A program made the translations under genes and the position numbers. A DNA stretch of 43,268 bases from an uncultured Pseudanabaenaceae cyanobacterium. GTDB lineage: Bacteria; Cyanobacteriota; Cyanobacteriia; PCC-9006; JAAUQQ01. The DNA lies in NCBI GenBank assembly GCA_938017515.1, contig CALIJJ010000195.1, forward strand, positions 1-43,268, read 5' to 3'. Shown piece by piece: positions 34,763 to 43,268 of this stretch; the stretch's first letter is position 1; each line of letters begins with the position of its first letter. The notes beneath the pieces were generated by a model. That model made no database searches, had not been told where the DNA came from, and saw nothing but the letters and a program-made list of their open reading frames with translations.

Positions 34763-36295
34763 ATGACGCAAGCTGTTGATTTCAGCGGCAGGCCCTTTCA
34801 CTTTATTGGTGTTGGTGGCATTGGAATGTCCGCTTTGGCTCAGGTTTTAGTAGAGCGGAAACTCCCTGTTTCAGGCTCTGATGTTCGTCGCTCGCACATT
34901 ACGGAACGCCTTGAGGGACTTGGTGTTCACCTCTTTTGGGGACAGGATGGGAAGAATCTATCCTATTTCCAACCCTCTCAGGAGCCCCTTCATTATGAAA
35001 ATGAGGTTCGAGGTGGAGGTACTGCGACCTTAGTCCAGTCAGCGGTTGTAACTGCGCCGCAAATAACCAACATTGATGCTGATTATTTACCGCAGGTTGT
35101 TTGTTCGACGGCGATTCGTAAGGATAATCCCGAATACAAAGCGGCACTGGAGATGGGATGTCCCATTTTCCATCGTTCGGACATCCTGGCTGCTCTCATC
35201 GGTATTTCTGCACGCAGTGTCTCGGTCGCAGGCACCCACGGAAAGACAACGACGAGTGGCATGATTGCGCATCTGTTGACGGATGCTGGCCTAGACCCAA
35301 CGGTGGTCATTGGTGGTGAAGTCAATGCCCTGGGTGGTAATGCACGTCTCGGTAATAGTGATTATTTAGTCGCAGAGGCCGATGAGTCAGATGGCTCGCT
35401 GGTGAAGTTTCAGTCTTACCTCGGCATCATCACCAATATTGAGCTTGACCATCCAGACCATTACTCAAGTTTGGAGCAAGTCGTTTCAACATTCCGCAAG
35501 TTCGCCTCCCGTTGTGAACTATTGGTGGGCTGCTACGACTGTGAGAATGTTCGTCAGCACATGGATCTGACGCTGAGTTACAGCCTTGATGTCGCTTCCG
35601 GCGCTGATTACACCGTTGATGACATTGACTACTGTGGCAATGGAACAACGGCGACTGTTTTTGAGCGAGGTCAGGCGTTGGGAACGCTTCGGCTTAATTT
35701 GCTCGGGAACCACAACCTCAGTAATGCTTTGGCTGCTGTCGCGGTCGGACGGCATTTCGGCTTGGAATTTTCTGTAATTGCGGCAGCGATCGCCCAGTAC
35801 GAAGGGGCTCGTCGGCGTTTTGAGTGCCGAGGCGATGCGGCAGATATCGTCTTTGTCGATGATTATGCTCACCATCCGAGCGAGCTCAAGGTGACACTGT
35901 CTGCGGCTCGTCTCCAGCTCAAAACCCGCACCACACGCTTGCCCGTCCTACCGGAACGGATTGTTGCGGTTTTCCAGCCCCATCGCTTTAGCCGAACCCA
36001 GGTACTGATGGATGATTTTCAAACTTGCTTTGTCGATGCAGATGAAGTCGTTGTTTGCGAAGTCTATAGTGCCGGTGAGAAGGATCCGGGACTAGCAGGC
36101 GGGAAAAAATTGGCCGATGCGATTGCTCAATCCCACTCCAAGGTTACCTATTGTGAGTCCCTGGACGCGGTTAAAACCCATCTACGGGCGACACTAAAAT
36201 CGAAGGATTTAGCGCTATTCATGGGAGCCGGTAACCTCAACCAAGTCATTCCTGAGCTGATTGAGCATTTTGCCGAGAGTGACACCGAGGAATAG
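34763..36295 (+). CDS. murC: UDP-N-acetylmuramate--L-alanine ligase
   Basis: Adds the first amino acid to UDP-MurNAc in the cytosol. The 510-residue protein opens with the Rossmann motif FHFIGVGGIGMSALA (about 13-27), has the ATP loop GTHGKTT at 157-163, ELDHPDHYSS in the middle, and DDYAHHPSE in the C-terminal part. A segment of about 40 residues (around 65-110) between the first two blocks is longer than in E. coli. The ATG at 34763 is preferred to the one at 34748 because GAGG lies 7 bases upstream. murB follows 187 bases downstream on the same strand. Confidence 0.95.
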   Translation: MTQAVDFSGRPFHFIGVGGIGMSALAQVLVERKLPVSGSDVRRSHITERLEGLGVHLFWGQDGKNLSYFQPSQEPLHYENEVRGGGTATLVQSAVVTAPQITNIDADYLPQVVCSTAIRKDNPEYKAALEMGCPIFHRSDILAALIGISARSVSVAGTHGKTTTSGMIAHLLTDAGLDPTVVIGGEVNALGGNARLGNSDYLVAEADESDGSLVKFQSYLGIITNIELDHPDHYSSLEQVVSTFRKFASRCELLVGCYDCENVRQHMDLTLSYSLDVASGADYTVDDIDYCGNGTTATVFERGQALGTLRLNLLGNHNLSNALAAVAVGRHFGLEFSVIAAAIAQYEGARRRFECRGDAADIVFVDDYAHHPSELKVTLSAARLQLKTRTTRLPVLPERIVAVFQPHRFSRTQVLMDDFQTCFVDADEVVVCEVYSAGEKDPGLAGGKKLADAIAQSHSKVTYCESLDAVKTHLRATLKSKDLALFMGAGNLNQVIPELIEHFAESDTEE

Positions 36296-36482
36296 TTCCT
36301 CGGCCACAGGAGCAACCCTGACTTCGGCGTGAGATTTGTTCTACGCCGAATGTCTCAAGATAGGTATACTCCTGAATCATCTCTCACATTTTTGGACTAA
36401 TCTCGTTTCGAGTCAGCGGTATGCCAAGGGGATACGGTGATTTTTCAGAAAATTCACTCTCTCCACTTGAATTACTGATTGG

Positions 36483-37463
36483 GTGCCATCTACCACGACC
36501 GATCGCCATCTATATCAGAGTCTCATGCTTCAACTCCAAGCTCAGGGCCGTTCCGCTATGCATCAGCCGCTGCTGCCCGACCAGGCGCTCATTCGCCAGC
36601 GAGTTAGCTTGGCTCCTTTCACCTCGTTTCGTGTTGGAGGTGCGGCGGATTGGTATGCAGAGCCTAGAACGCTGGATGACTTAGCCTACTGCACACGATG
36701 GGCTGCCTCTGAGGGTCTGCCAATGACTGTCTTAGGGGCAGGTTCAAACCTCCTCGTGAGTGATGCAGGGCTGCGGGGCTTAGTGATTTCCACACGGTTC
36801 CTCAAAAAGTCCCTGTTTGAAGAGGACTTGGGACAGGTGACTGTTTCAGCCGGAACCCCTTTGCCTGCCTTATCTCGCCGCTTAGCACGTCGGGGATGGC
36901 AAGGGTTTGAGTGGGCTGTCGGTATTCCAGGAACCCTTGGGGGAGGCATTGTGATGAATGCTGGCGCCCACGGTGGTTGCATGGCTGATTGCGTCTTGAA
37001 TGTGAAAGTTTTGGGACCCGATGGTCTAGAGCTTTGGACGCCTGAGAAATTGAACTACAGCTATCGCACCTCTTCTTTGCAAGAGAGCAACTATGTTGTG
37101 GTGGACGCGACATTGAAGTTGTCCCCCGGTGCTGATCCAAAGCAGGTCATGGAACAAACAAACTGTGCCCTGCGCTCTCGCAAGTCTAGCCAACCCTACG
37201 ATCGCCCGAGCTGTGGCAGTGTTTTTCGCAACCCAACGCCCCACAGTGCAGGCTGGCTCATCGAACAGAGTGGCCTCAAGGGCTACCAAATTGGCAATGC
37301 CCAGGTTGCTCATCGTCATGCCAACTTCATTCTGAATTGTGGTGATGCGAAGGCCCAGGATATCTTCGATTTGATTCGCCATGTGCAGAGCGAAATCTCC
37401 GATCGGTGGTCACTCATGCTGCATCCCGAAGTGAAAATGTTGGGTGAGTTCCAGGGGGCCTAG
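36483..37463 (+). CDS. murB: UDP-N-acetylenolpyruvoylglucosamine reductase
   Basis: FAD-dependent enzyme that makes UDP-MurNAc, the substrate of MurC. The 326-residue protein has the FAD-binding segments FRVGGAADW, LGAGSNLLVSDAGLRGLVI, GIPGTLGGGIVMNAGAHGG, and the C-terminal SCGSVFRNP with the active-site serine region and the FILN block. It matches the shorter MurB class that lacks the E. coli insert. The GTG at 36483 is the longest plausible start; ATG codons at 36525 and 36558 are alternatives, and the first 30 residues are not conserved. It is probably co-transcribed with murC. Confidence 0.94.
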   Translation: MPSTTTDRHLYQSLMLQLQAQGRSAMHQPLLPDQALIRQRVSLAPFTSFRVGGAADWYAEPRTLDDLAYCTRWAASEGLPMTVLGAGSNLLVSDAGLRGLVISTRFLKKSLFEEDLGQVTVSAGTPLPALSRRLARRGWQGFEWAVGIPGTLGGGIVMNAGAHGGCMADCVLNVKVLGPDGLELWTPEKLNYSYRTSSLQESNYVVVDATLKLSPGADPKQVMEQTNCALRSRKSSQPYDRPSCGSVFRNPTPHSAGWLIEQSGLKGYQIGNAQVAHRHANFILNCGDAKAQDIFDLIRHVQSEISDRWSLMLHPEVKMLGEFQGA

Positions 37464-37647
37464 AGTCGCTTTTGGCGCTCGCTTGCGCTCTGAAAGACCG
37501 ATTGGGCCGAAGAGTGCTAGAGTTGGTTTGGCAAATTTTCGCCCAAGCGAGGATTCTATCGCACGTGAATCAATACGTTGCTGATGGGTACTCCGATTGC
37601 AGCTTGTAGATCATTAAACTCGTCGACAATACCGAGAAACACACGCT

Positions 37648-37992
37648 ATGGCCGGAAAAGGATTTGGTGGTTTTAACCTGGGCAAGATGAAAGAGCTGAC
37701 TGAGGCTTTTAAGAAAGCTCAGCAGGTCCAGGAAGGAGCCAAGGACCTCCAGGCAGAACTGGAGAAGATGGAAATTGAAGGTCAAGCCGGTGGTGGTATG
37801 GTCAAAGTTTTCCTGACAGGCAATCAGGAACCTTTGCGCATTGAGATTTCCGATGAAGCGGTCAAGGAAGGCGCTGAAGTCCTGTCTGACTTGGTGACAG
37901 CGGCGATGAAAGAGGCCTACCAGAAGTCTACTGACACCATGCGAGGCCGCATGGAAGAGTTGACCAGCGGTTTGAATATTCCTGGCTTCTAA
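37648..37992 (+). CDS. YbaB/EbfC-family nucleoid-associated protein
   Basis: The 114-residue protein opens [25 protein letters not shown] and has the helix-strand-helix of the family, with the glycine turn [27 protein letters not shown]. Such dimers bind DNA without strict sequence preference. ATG start at 37648. A strong terminator follows, so it may be a single transcript or the last gene of the murC-murB group; the gap to murB is 184 bases without clear signals. Confidence 0.93.
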   Translation: MAGKGFGGFNLGKMKELTEAFKKAQQVQEGAKDLQAELEKMEIEGQAGGGMVKVFLTGNQEPLRIEISDEAVKEGAEVLSDLVTAAMKEAYQKSTDTMRGRMEELTSGLNIPGF

Positions 37993-38025
37993 ATCCTTCG
38001 CAGGATTCGATTGCAGGTTTTTAGG

Positions 38026-38059
38026 GCAGGGCAGGCTTCGGTCTGCCCTGCTTTTATTT
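38026..38059 (+). terminator. Rho-independent terminator after ybaB
   Basis: The stem 38026-38036 with 38041-38051 has 11 pairs (one G-U) closed by a CTTCGG tetraloop, followed by TTTTATTT. Confidence 0.92.
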
Positions 38060-38119
38060 GATCCTGGTTTTGAGCTGATTTTAATGGCACGATCATTGGC
38101 GTGATTTTGGGAGCGAACC

Positions 38120-38602
38120 ATGACTGAACCTTACAAGTTGCTCTTTGTCTGTTTAGGTAATATCTGTCGATCCCCCTCAGCAGAGAACATCATGAACCAC
38201 CTCATTAAGGAGGCGGGCTTGGAAGCACAGATCTATTGTGATTCTGCCGGGACATCGGGTTATCACGTGGGAGAAAAGCCCGATCGCCGTATGACGATGG
38301 CTGCCAATGCCCGGGGCATTGAGATGAAGGGGCGATCGCGTCAGTTCGATCGTTATGACCTCGAAGAATTTGACCTCGTTCTGGCCATGGATCGCAGTAA
38401 TTACCAGGGCATTGTGGCGCTAGATACGGCGGGCAAGTACGAACACAAGGTCAAAATGATGTGCAGCTACTGCCGCGAGCATTCCGATCAGGAAGTGCCG
38501 GATCCGTATTATGGCGGTGCGGATGGCTTTGACTACGTGATTCGGCTCTTGATGGATGCCTGTGAGGGATTGCTAGAGGAAGTCAAGGGAGAGCTAGGGT
38601 GA
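38120..38602 (+). CDS. low-molecular-weight protein-tyrosine phosphatase
   Basis: The 160-residue protein carries the P-loop CLGNICRS near residues 11-18 (CX5R) and the general acid Asp in VPDPYYGG, both intact, so it should be an active phosphatase on phosphotyrosine or arginine; targets are unknown. The ATG at 38120 follows GGGAG. It overlaps the DUF924 gene by four bases (GTGA), so the two are translationally coupled. Confidence 0.93.
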   Translation: MTEPYKLLFVCLGNICRSPSAENIMNHLIKEAGLEAQIYCDSAGTSGYHVGEKPDRRMTMAANARGIEMKGRSRQFDRYDLEEFDLVLAMDRSNYQGIVALDTAGKYEHKVKMMCSYCREHSDQEVPDPYYGGADGFDYVIRLLMDACEGLLEEVKGELG

Positions 38603-39180
38603 GTGCTGGCATAAAAAGTGAGGTTCTGGCGTTTTGGTTTGGCTCGCCTGATTCGAGGGACTATGGCCAGCCGCACAAGGCTTGGTTTATCAAAAATCCA
38701 GCCTTTGATCAGGAAATTCGCGATCGCTTCCTCTCCACCCATGATCAGGCAGCCGCTGGAGAACTAGATCATTGGCAAACCAGTGCCGAAGGCTGTTTGG
38801 CATTGCTGATTATTCTGGATCAGTTTTCTCGCAATTTATTTCGCGGTACGCCGCGGGCCTTTGCCGCTGACGACAAGGCGGTAGCGATCGCCCAACAGGC
38901 CATTGATCAGGGGTTTGACCAACAACATTTGCCGGTCCAGCGTTGGTTTATCTATTTGCCCTTTGAGCATAGTGAAAACCTGGCGCATCAGGAGCAGGCG
39001 ATCGCGCTTTTCGAAGCCCTACGGGATGATCCCGCCAGTGCCAGCACGATTCAATATGCCTACCAACACCACGATGTCATCCAACGCTTTGGACGTTTCC
39101 CCCACCGCAACAAAATCCTGGGTCGGGACAGCACCGCAGAAGAGCTTGAATTTCTAAAACAGCCCGGCTCTTCGTTCTAG
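38599..39180 (+). CDS. DUF924-family protein
   Basis: The 193-residue protein has the family features VLAFWFGSPDSRDYG, an AFDQEIRDRF block, LALLIILDQFSRNLFRGTPRAFAADDKAV and the FPHRNKILGR end, a helical TPR-like fold of unknown function. The GTG start overlaps the phosphatase stop. It ends 2 bases before the convergent epimerase gene. Confidence 0.9.
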   Translation: MSAGIKSEVLAFWFGSPDSRDYGQPHKAWFIKNPAFDQEIRDRFLSTHDQAAAGELDHWQTSAEGCLALLIILDQFSRNLFRGTPRAFAADDKAVAIAQQAIDQGFDQQHLPVQRWFIYLPFEHSENLAHQEQAIALFEALRDDPASASTIQYAYQHHDVIQRFGRFPHRNKILGRDSTAEELEFLKQPGSSF

Positions 39181-39182
39181 CC

Positions 39183-40193
39183 TTACCCTTTTTTTTCGAA
39201 TCGATAAATCTTCAAAATATCGGTCAAGGTTTCAGCATAGGGAGACAACCCAAATTGTCTCGGGCTCGTGGGATTTTGGTGCACAAAGTGACGATAGCGC
39301 AGACAAAAACGGTCCCAGGCTCCGACTTGGATGCGGAAAACTTTGATGAAAAATTCAGCTAGCCCCGTTTTGAGGGGGAACTGAAAATAGATTCGCTTGC
39401 CGAAATAATCGCAGACTTCTTGAATGGTGCCGTCCAGAGTCATGGAAGCATTGCCGAGGATAACCTTGGCGATCGCTCCCCCCTGAGAACCAGCCCCCAT
39501 CGTACCTTCCGCCACAAACAGACGCGCCTTGTCTGGGTTGTCCACCAAGTGACAAACCACCTGGGCAATGTCATAGCCATGCATAAAGTGGAAGCTGGCA
39601 TCCGTCGTCAAAAAGCGAATCAGCCCCAGCCAACGCAACACCTCCGGAAATCCTTCGGTCAGGTGAGAGTAGGGCTTAGCTGCATCACCACCAAAGACAA
39701 ACGTTGGAAAGACAGCCGTAATCGCAGGCACTTGCCCGGCTGGTAGCTTCTCCAATTCCTGGAAACAAGCGTACTTGGTACGAATGTACTCCGTGCCTAA
39801 TTCTCCTGCCTCCGGTAACAGCTGATTATTTTGATCCAGGATGCTCTCCGTGGAGAAATAGAGCACCTGCTCACAGACTTGCGGGTCGAATGCTCGAATC
39901 AATGCCAGCGTGCGCGTCACATTGATCTCATAGGCTTCTTCAATGCCCCCCCAAGAGGTGGCCGCCAAGATAGCGACATTTATCGTTTTGAGCAAGTCAG
40001 CAAACTGATCGATCTGCCGCAAATCAGCTTCTAAAAGATGAATTCCCGGCCGTGCCCCCACATCAAACCGTAGTTTGGCAGGGTTACGAACCAGGATAAA
40101 GAGCTCATGCTCTGTGTTTTGGATGAGTTGTTCGGTGAAGTAATGGCCAATGCACCCACTGGCTCCCGTGATTAAAATTCGCTTCGCGGTCAC
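39183..40193 (-). CDS. NAD(P)-dependent epimerase/dehydratase-like protein
   Basis: The 336-residue extended short-chain dehydrogenase has the nucleotide motif GASGCIG at about 10-16 and an active-site YIRTK (YxxxK) near 136-140. The substrate is unknown. GTG start at 40193. It follows hemE on the minus strand after 87 bases with a hairpin between them, so it is probably read from the hemE promoter in part. The C-terminal part (about 250-336) is divergent from sugar epimerases. Confidence 0.85.
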   Translation of the reverse strand: MTAKRILITGASGCIGHYFTEQLIQNTEHELFILVRNPAKLRFDVGARPGIHLLEADLRQIDQFADLLKTINVAILAATSWGGIEEAYEINVTRTLALIRAFDPQVCEQVLYFSTESILDQNNQLLPEAGELGTEYIRTKYACFQELEKLPAGQVPAITAVFPTFVFGGDAAKPYSHLTEGFPEVLRWLGLIRFLTTDASFHFMHGYDIAQVVCHLVDNPDKARLFVAEGTMGAGSQGGAIAKVILGNASMTLDGTIQEVCDYFGKRIYFQFPLKTGLAEFFIKVFRIQVGAWDRFCLRYRHFVHQNPTSPRQFGLSPYAETLTDILKIYRFEKKG

Positions 40194-40222
40194 ACCCCAC
40201 CGTCCCTGAAAAAATATTGACA

Positions 40223-40254
40223 GCCCGATCGTAGGTTCAGAAACACGATCGGGC
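40223..40254 (-). terminator. hairpin between hemE and the epimerase gene
   Basis: GCCCGATCGT (40223-40232) pairs perfectly with ACGATCGGGC (40245-40254), 10 pairs; on the minus strand a T-run (TATTTTTT) follows about 8 bases later. This fits a leaky terminator after hemE. Confidence 0.6.
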
Positions 40255-40280
40255 CAAGGCCGAATGGCCTAGTGCTTCTG

Positions 40281-41342
40281 CTAGTTGCTCAGAGATAGCA
40301 ACTCATTCACGTTTTTGCCGGTTTCAAAGTAGAATTCGGCATTTTCCTCAGGTGTTCCGGGCAGAATACCGTGACCGAGGTTCAGAATGTGCTTGGCACC
40401 GGATGCCTTCTTGACGGTGTCTAGAATCCGCTCGCGAATGAAAGGCTTGGAGCCAAACAAAACGCAGGGATCAATATTGCCCTGAACACCGATGTCGGGT
40501 CCCAGGCGACGACGAGCTTCCGTCATGTCAACGGTCCAGTCCACGCTGACGATGTCTACGCCGGATTGGCCCATGCGCTCCAAGACACCTGCACTGCCAC
40601 TGATGTAGAGAATCAGAGGCGTATCAGGATGGGTTTCTTTGACCTGCTGAACAATGCGCTGCTGGTAGGGCAGAGCAAAGGTGTCATAGTCAATGGGGCT
40701 AAGTTGACCCGCCCAGGAGTCAAACAATTGCACGACCTGCGCACCGCAGTCGATTTGGTAACGGACGTAGGTAGCGATGGAATCGGCAATGTTGCCGAGC
40801 AGCTTATGCAGCAGCTCGGGCTCCGAGAAGGCCATGCGCTTAATCACGCTGTAGTTCTTAGAGCTTTTACCTTCCACGGCATAGGCAGCGAGCGTCCAAG
40901 GAGACCCCACAAATCCAAGGACAGCCGCTTCGTTGCCGACTTCCTGACGCAATGTGCCCAGAATCTTCTTGATGAAGGGCAGCGACTCTTCGGGGTCCAG
41001 GGGACGCATGTTGTCGATTTGCTCCTTGGAGCGAATCGGCGGATCGATCATCGGACCCTTTTGCTCGACGATGTCAAAGGGAATTCCCATACCCGGCAGC
41101 GGTGTCAAAATGTCCGAGAACATGATGACACCGTCAGGACGGAAAGCCTTCCAGGGCTGAAGCGAAATTTCGATGGCCAAATCCGGATTCTCGGAGCGCT
41201 CCCGGAATGACGGATACTTCTCCCGCAGGTCACGGTAAATCTTCATGTAGCGACCGGCTTGGCGCATCATCCAGACGGGGGGACGCTCAACTTTTTCGCC
41301 CCGGGCCGCCCGCAGTAGGAGGGGTACCTGTTCTCCAGCCAT
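40281..41342 (-). CDS. hemE: uroporphyrinogen decarboxylase
   Basis: Converts uroporphyrinogen III to coproporphyrinogen III on the way to haem and chlorophyll. The 353-residue protein has [13 protein letters not shown] near residues 21-33, the catalytic [30 protein letters not shown], and the C-terminal [18 protein letters not shown] start at 41342 with GAGG 5 bases upstream. The epimerase gene follows downstream. Confidence 0.97.
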   Translation of the reverse strand: MAGEQVPLLLRAARGEKVERPPVWMMRQAGRYMKIYRDLREKYPSFRERSENPDLAIEISLQPWKAFRPDGVIMFSDILTPLPGMGIPFDIVEQKGPMIDPPIRSKEQIDNMRPLDPEESLPFIKKILGTLRQEVGNEAAVLGFVGSPWTLAAYAVEGKSSKNYSVIKRMAFSEPELLHKLLGNIADSIATYVRYQIDCGAQVVQLFDSWAGQLSPIDYDTFALPYQQRIVQQVKETHPDTPLILYISGSAGVLERMGQSGVDIVSVDWTVDMTEARRRLGPDIGVQGNIDPCVLFGSKPFIRERILDTVKKASGAKHILNLGHGILPGTPEENAEFYFETGKNVNELLSLSN

Positions 41343-41459
41343 TCAAACCTCGCTGTTCTTTAAAATCGTTTTAGTTATGCGAATTGTTTCAAAAATGTCC
41401 GCGTAACCCGCTTGTACGCTAGGTCCTGAGCGGACGCGAACGTCTGTAAACAAGCTTAA

Positions 41460-41465
41460 ATTATA
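41460..41465 (-). promoter_or_regulatory. possible -10 box for hemE
   Basis: A perfect TATAAT on the minus strand, 117 bases before the hemE start. No -35 is clear. It lies in the 346-base divergent gap 41343-41688, where I see no gene. Confidence 0.45.
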
Positions 41466-41688
41466 GGTGATGTCGGGAGTCACCGTGGCAGAAGCTGGTT
41501 GGGATTAGGTGCGCGTTTGTGGAAGAAGCGTTGCAAAGGCATTGGGGCGTGAGCAATAGCATCAGGAGGGTCGGTGGGTTGATTTTGATGCAGACGTCCT
41601 GGGAATGGAATGGCCAGGGAACGGGATGGGTAGACTAAAGCCAAATTCCATTTCTTAAAAATGTGTTAGCCCCGGTGGTTGCTCTGCC

Positions 41689-42252
41689 ATGAATATTTCC
41701 GCCGCAGTCATGAAGCGTTTAGTGGGTAGTCTGGCCGTGGGTCTGGGGGGGCTACTGTTGGTGGTGCTTGTGTTTGGTGTGCCGGTGTGGGTGACGCTCA
41801 GGTGCGATCGCCCCCCCCTTGCCCCAAGCCCTCCCGATGTCACTCAGCCTTCTCTTTCAAATCAAGGCTTGGATGGGGAGATTGGCCGTGCTGCGATCGC
41901 TGGCACCGCTCCCGCCCATTGCAAGCTTCGCGGCCAAAATCTCATCGGTATTCCTTGGCGCAATCAAACCATCGACAATTTGGTGGGAGTTGAGCTGAAC
42001 TCCAAAAAATTCCGCCCAGGTCGGGTTTATCGGACCTATCTCTACACCTACGAGGCCGAGATCCCCATCGCGACCTACAGCGTGGATTATTCCTCCGCCC
42101 AACGTACCTACAGAGCCATCAACAGTTTTCTCGAAAGTCCCAGCCAGACTGACCTAAGCACTTTTTATACTCCGCCTTGGGTGACGTTCATCACTGCACT
42201 GCTCTTCGCAATGCTGATGCTAGGGATAGGGAGTTTTGTTTTGTGGATTTAA
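41689..42252 (+). CDS. unknown small membrane protein
   Basis: 187 residues with a membrane helix at about 13-35 and another at 165-186, leaving a 130-residue domain between them that is probably outside the cytoplasm (inference). That domain contains CKLRGQNLIGIPWRN and a Tyr-rich stretch RVYRTYLYTYEAEI. I do not recognise a family. ATG start at 41689 without a clear ribosome site. It is divergent from hemE and 400 bases before hpsA. Confidence 0.65.
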   Translation: MNISAAVMKRLVGSLAVGLGGLLLVVLVFGVPVWVTLRCDRPPLAPSPPDVTQPSLSNQGLDGEIGRAAIAGTAPAHCKLRGQNLIGIPWRNQTIDNLVGVELNSKKFRPGRVYRTYLYTYEAEIPIATYSVDYSSAQRTYRAINSFLESPSQTDLSTFYTPPWVTFITALLFAMLMLGIGSFVLWI

Positions 42253-42652
42253 TCTCGGGGAATTTAATCTCACAGATTCAAGGCGTTTCTAACATTTCCA
42301 CGGTGAAATCGAAATTTTTTCCATCAGAGGGCAACTTCTAGAAAATTTCGCTACATTACGGAGATGAATTCTGTCCTGATGAGTTAAGGATTTGGTGAAG
42401 TCGCGAATCTCCAAGGATTCATTGACACTTCTTCCTTGCAAACTGGGTAGGATCTTTGCATACTGCGTGTGCGGTGATTGGGCAAGTGGCGCAGCCCCAT
42501 CGTTTATCTAGGAAGCATCTCCTAGGGCGCTGGTTAGAGTTGGGTGCAATCGCCTGCGGACCTAGTTATTCGTTAGGGTTCTCGTTAGGTGTTCTTTCTC
42601 TGAACCAATATCTTCCTGACTAGACGGTCCAACACTGGAGAGGTGACGATCC
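42253..42652 (+). other. gene-free gap before hpsA
   Basis: 400 bases with no supported gene. TTTAATCTC is repeated directly at the left end; CGAAATTTT (42310-42318) and AAAATTTCG (42342-42350) form a 9-pair inverted repeat; a TTGACA at 42422-42427 has no -10 at normal spacing. Confidence 0.4.
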
Positions 42653-43268
42653 ATGGCAAAAAAACGGTTAACCCAGGCACTCCAAAGTCTGATGAAATCG
42701 GCATTGAAGCTCGATCGCAACCTATCGGTCAACGATCGCTTCTGGCTTTGGCGCAGCAGTTTGATCAGCAGTTCCGCTTCCCCTTCAACCCAAGCGGGCT
42801 TCATTCTGCCGACCGTAACGTTGTTACTCCTGATGCTGAGCCTTGTGCTTGGCGTTTTGATTTTCCGGACTGGCAACCGCACCAACCAAGTTATTGGTGA
42901 ACGCCAGCAGCGCCAGGTTTATAACGCCGCCACACCAGCCATTGATCGTGCCCGCTCCAAATTGGAATTCCTCTTTACCCAAGAAGCAATTCCAACCTTG
43001 CCGTCTGAAGCGAACATTGACACCGCGCTCAACAAAGACGACCCGTACAAGCTGCCTGACGAAACACGCATTGATTTGGATGGTGATGGTTCTGCCGATG
43101 ACCCAGCTTGGGTGTTCACCTACGACTCTAAAGGTGATACAACCAGTGACGAAGACGATGTTACTGTTGTCTATTCAATTCTGAATCGCACCACTGGAAA
43201 TGATAATGGCACCGTCATTTCGCTTCAAGATGATGATGAGACAAAAGCCGAGAACCTTGTTGTTCGCA
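42653..43268 (+). CDS. hpsA: HpsA-like pseudopilin, 5' part, cut by the window edge
   Basis: The first 205 codons of a gene that runs off the window. The residues match HpsA, the pseudopilin of hormogonium polysaccharide secretion: a basic leader, then a type IV prepilin-like segment AGFILPTVTLLLLMLSLVLG (48-67) with cleavage expected between Gly49 and Phe50, then QVYNAATPAIDRARSKLEFL, which is close to the conserved HpsA block. The usual Glu at +5 is absent (Thr), as I recall for HpsA. The ATG at 42653 has GGAGAGG 9 bases upstream. The remainder has Asp-rich stretches (DLDGDGSADD). The partner hps genes would be to the right, outside the window. Confidence 0.8.
   Translation, partial: MAKKRLTQALQSLMKSALKLDRNLSVNDRFWLWRSSLISSSASPSTQAGFILPTVTLLLLMLSLVLGVLIFRTGNRTNQVIGERQQRQVYNAATPAIDRARSKLEFLFTQEAIPTLPSEANIDTALNKDDPYKLPDETRIDLDGDGSADDPAWVFTYDSKGDTTSDEDDVTVVYSILNRTTGNDNGTVISLQDDDETKAENLVVR

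Noticed and set aside
36421..36684. 87-codon plus-strand frame overlapping the murB start
   Set aside because: It reads through the MurB coding region in another frame.

Overview
The window is chromosomal DNA from a cyanobacterium. The evidence is the many HIP1-type GCGATCGC octamers, the tig-clpP-clpX, asd-dapA-rnj, guaB3-yfr1-trxA and efp-accB gene sets, a Gap2-type GAPDH, a CYP38-like lumenal cyclophilin and, at the right edge, the start of an HpsA-like pseudopilin. HpsA suggests a filamentous or motile strain, possibly Leptolyngbya-like; that is inference. I see no rRNA, tRNA, CRISPR array, transposase or prophage. Most of the window is housekeeping, with a few regulatory genes and many short intergenic hairpins.

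Layout. 1-486: no intact gene, only a coding-like frame without a start. 487-4399 (minus): tig, clpP, clpX (protein folding and proteolysis). 4572-8815 (plus): asd and dapA (lysine/diaminopimelate) and rnj (RNase J). 8963-15392 (minus): an ABC permease, a zinc-ribbon/pseudokinase/TPR protein, and a membrane Fe-S protein fused to a degenerate sigma54-activator-type AAA+ domain; this is the least ordinary block. 15788-18901 (plus): guaB3, a long perfect palindrome, the small RNA Yfr1, trxA with a clear terminator, and a LOG-family gene. 19359-21959 (plus): a PAS-GGDEF-EAL-coil-GGDEF cyclic-di-GMP protein behind a leader with two competing hairpins. 21993-25929 (minus): a DUF2459 protein, a DUF697-type GTPase and an unknown conserved-looking protein. 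26243-27661 (plus): murF. 27788-29999 (minus): efp, accB and a lipoprotein gene. 30370-32708 (plus): CYP38-like cyclophilin and thiL. 32921-33934 (minus): gap2. 34763-37463 (plus): murC and murB. 37648-39180 (plus): ybaB/ebfC, a low-molecular-weight phosphatase and a DUF924 gene. 39183-41342 (minus): hemE and an NAD-dependent epimerase-like gene. 41689-42252 (plus): a small membrane protein. 42653-end (plus): hpsA, cut by the window edge.

How they work together. Three cell-wall synthesis genes (murF, murC, murB) and the dapA supply route lie in one window. ClpXP with trigger factor, EF-P, thioredoxin and RNase J cover protein and RNA quality control. The regulatory genes (pseudokinase, AAA+/Fe-S protein, cyclic-di-GMP protein, Yfr1) are scattered. 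The best candidate for something undescribed is the 8963-14299 pair: two proteins that keep the folds of signalling enzymes but have lost catalytic residues, one joined to a membrane Fe-S module. A second theme is structured intergenic DNA: two hairpins 9 kb apart share an 18-base core whose arm substitutions are compensatory.
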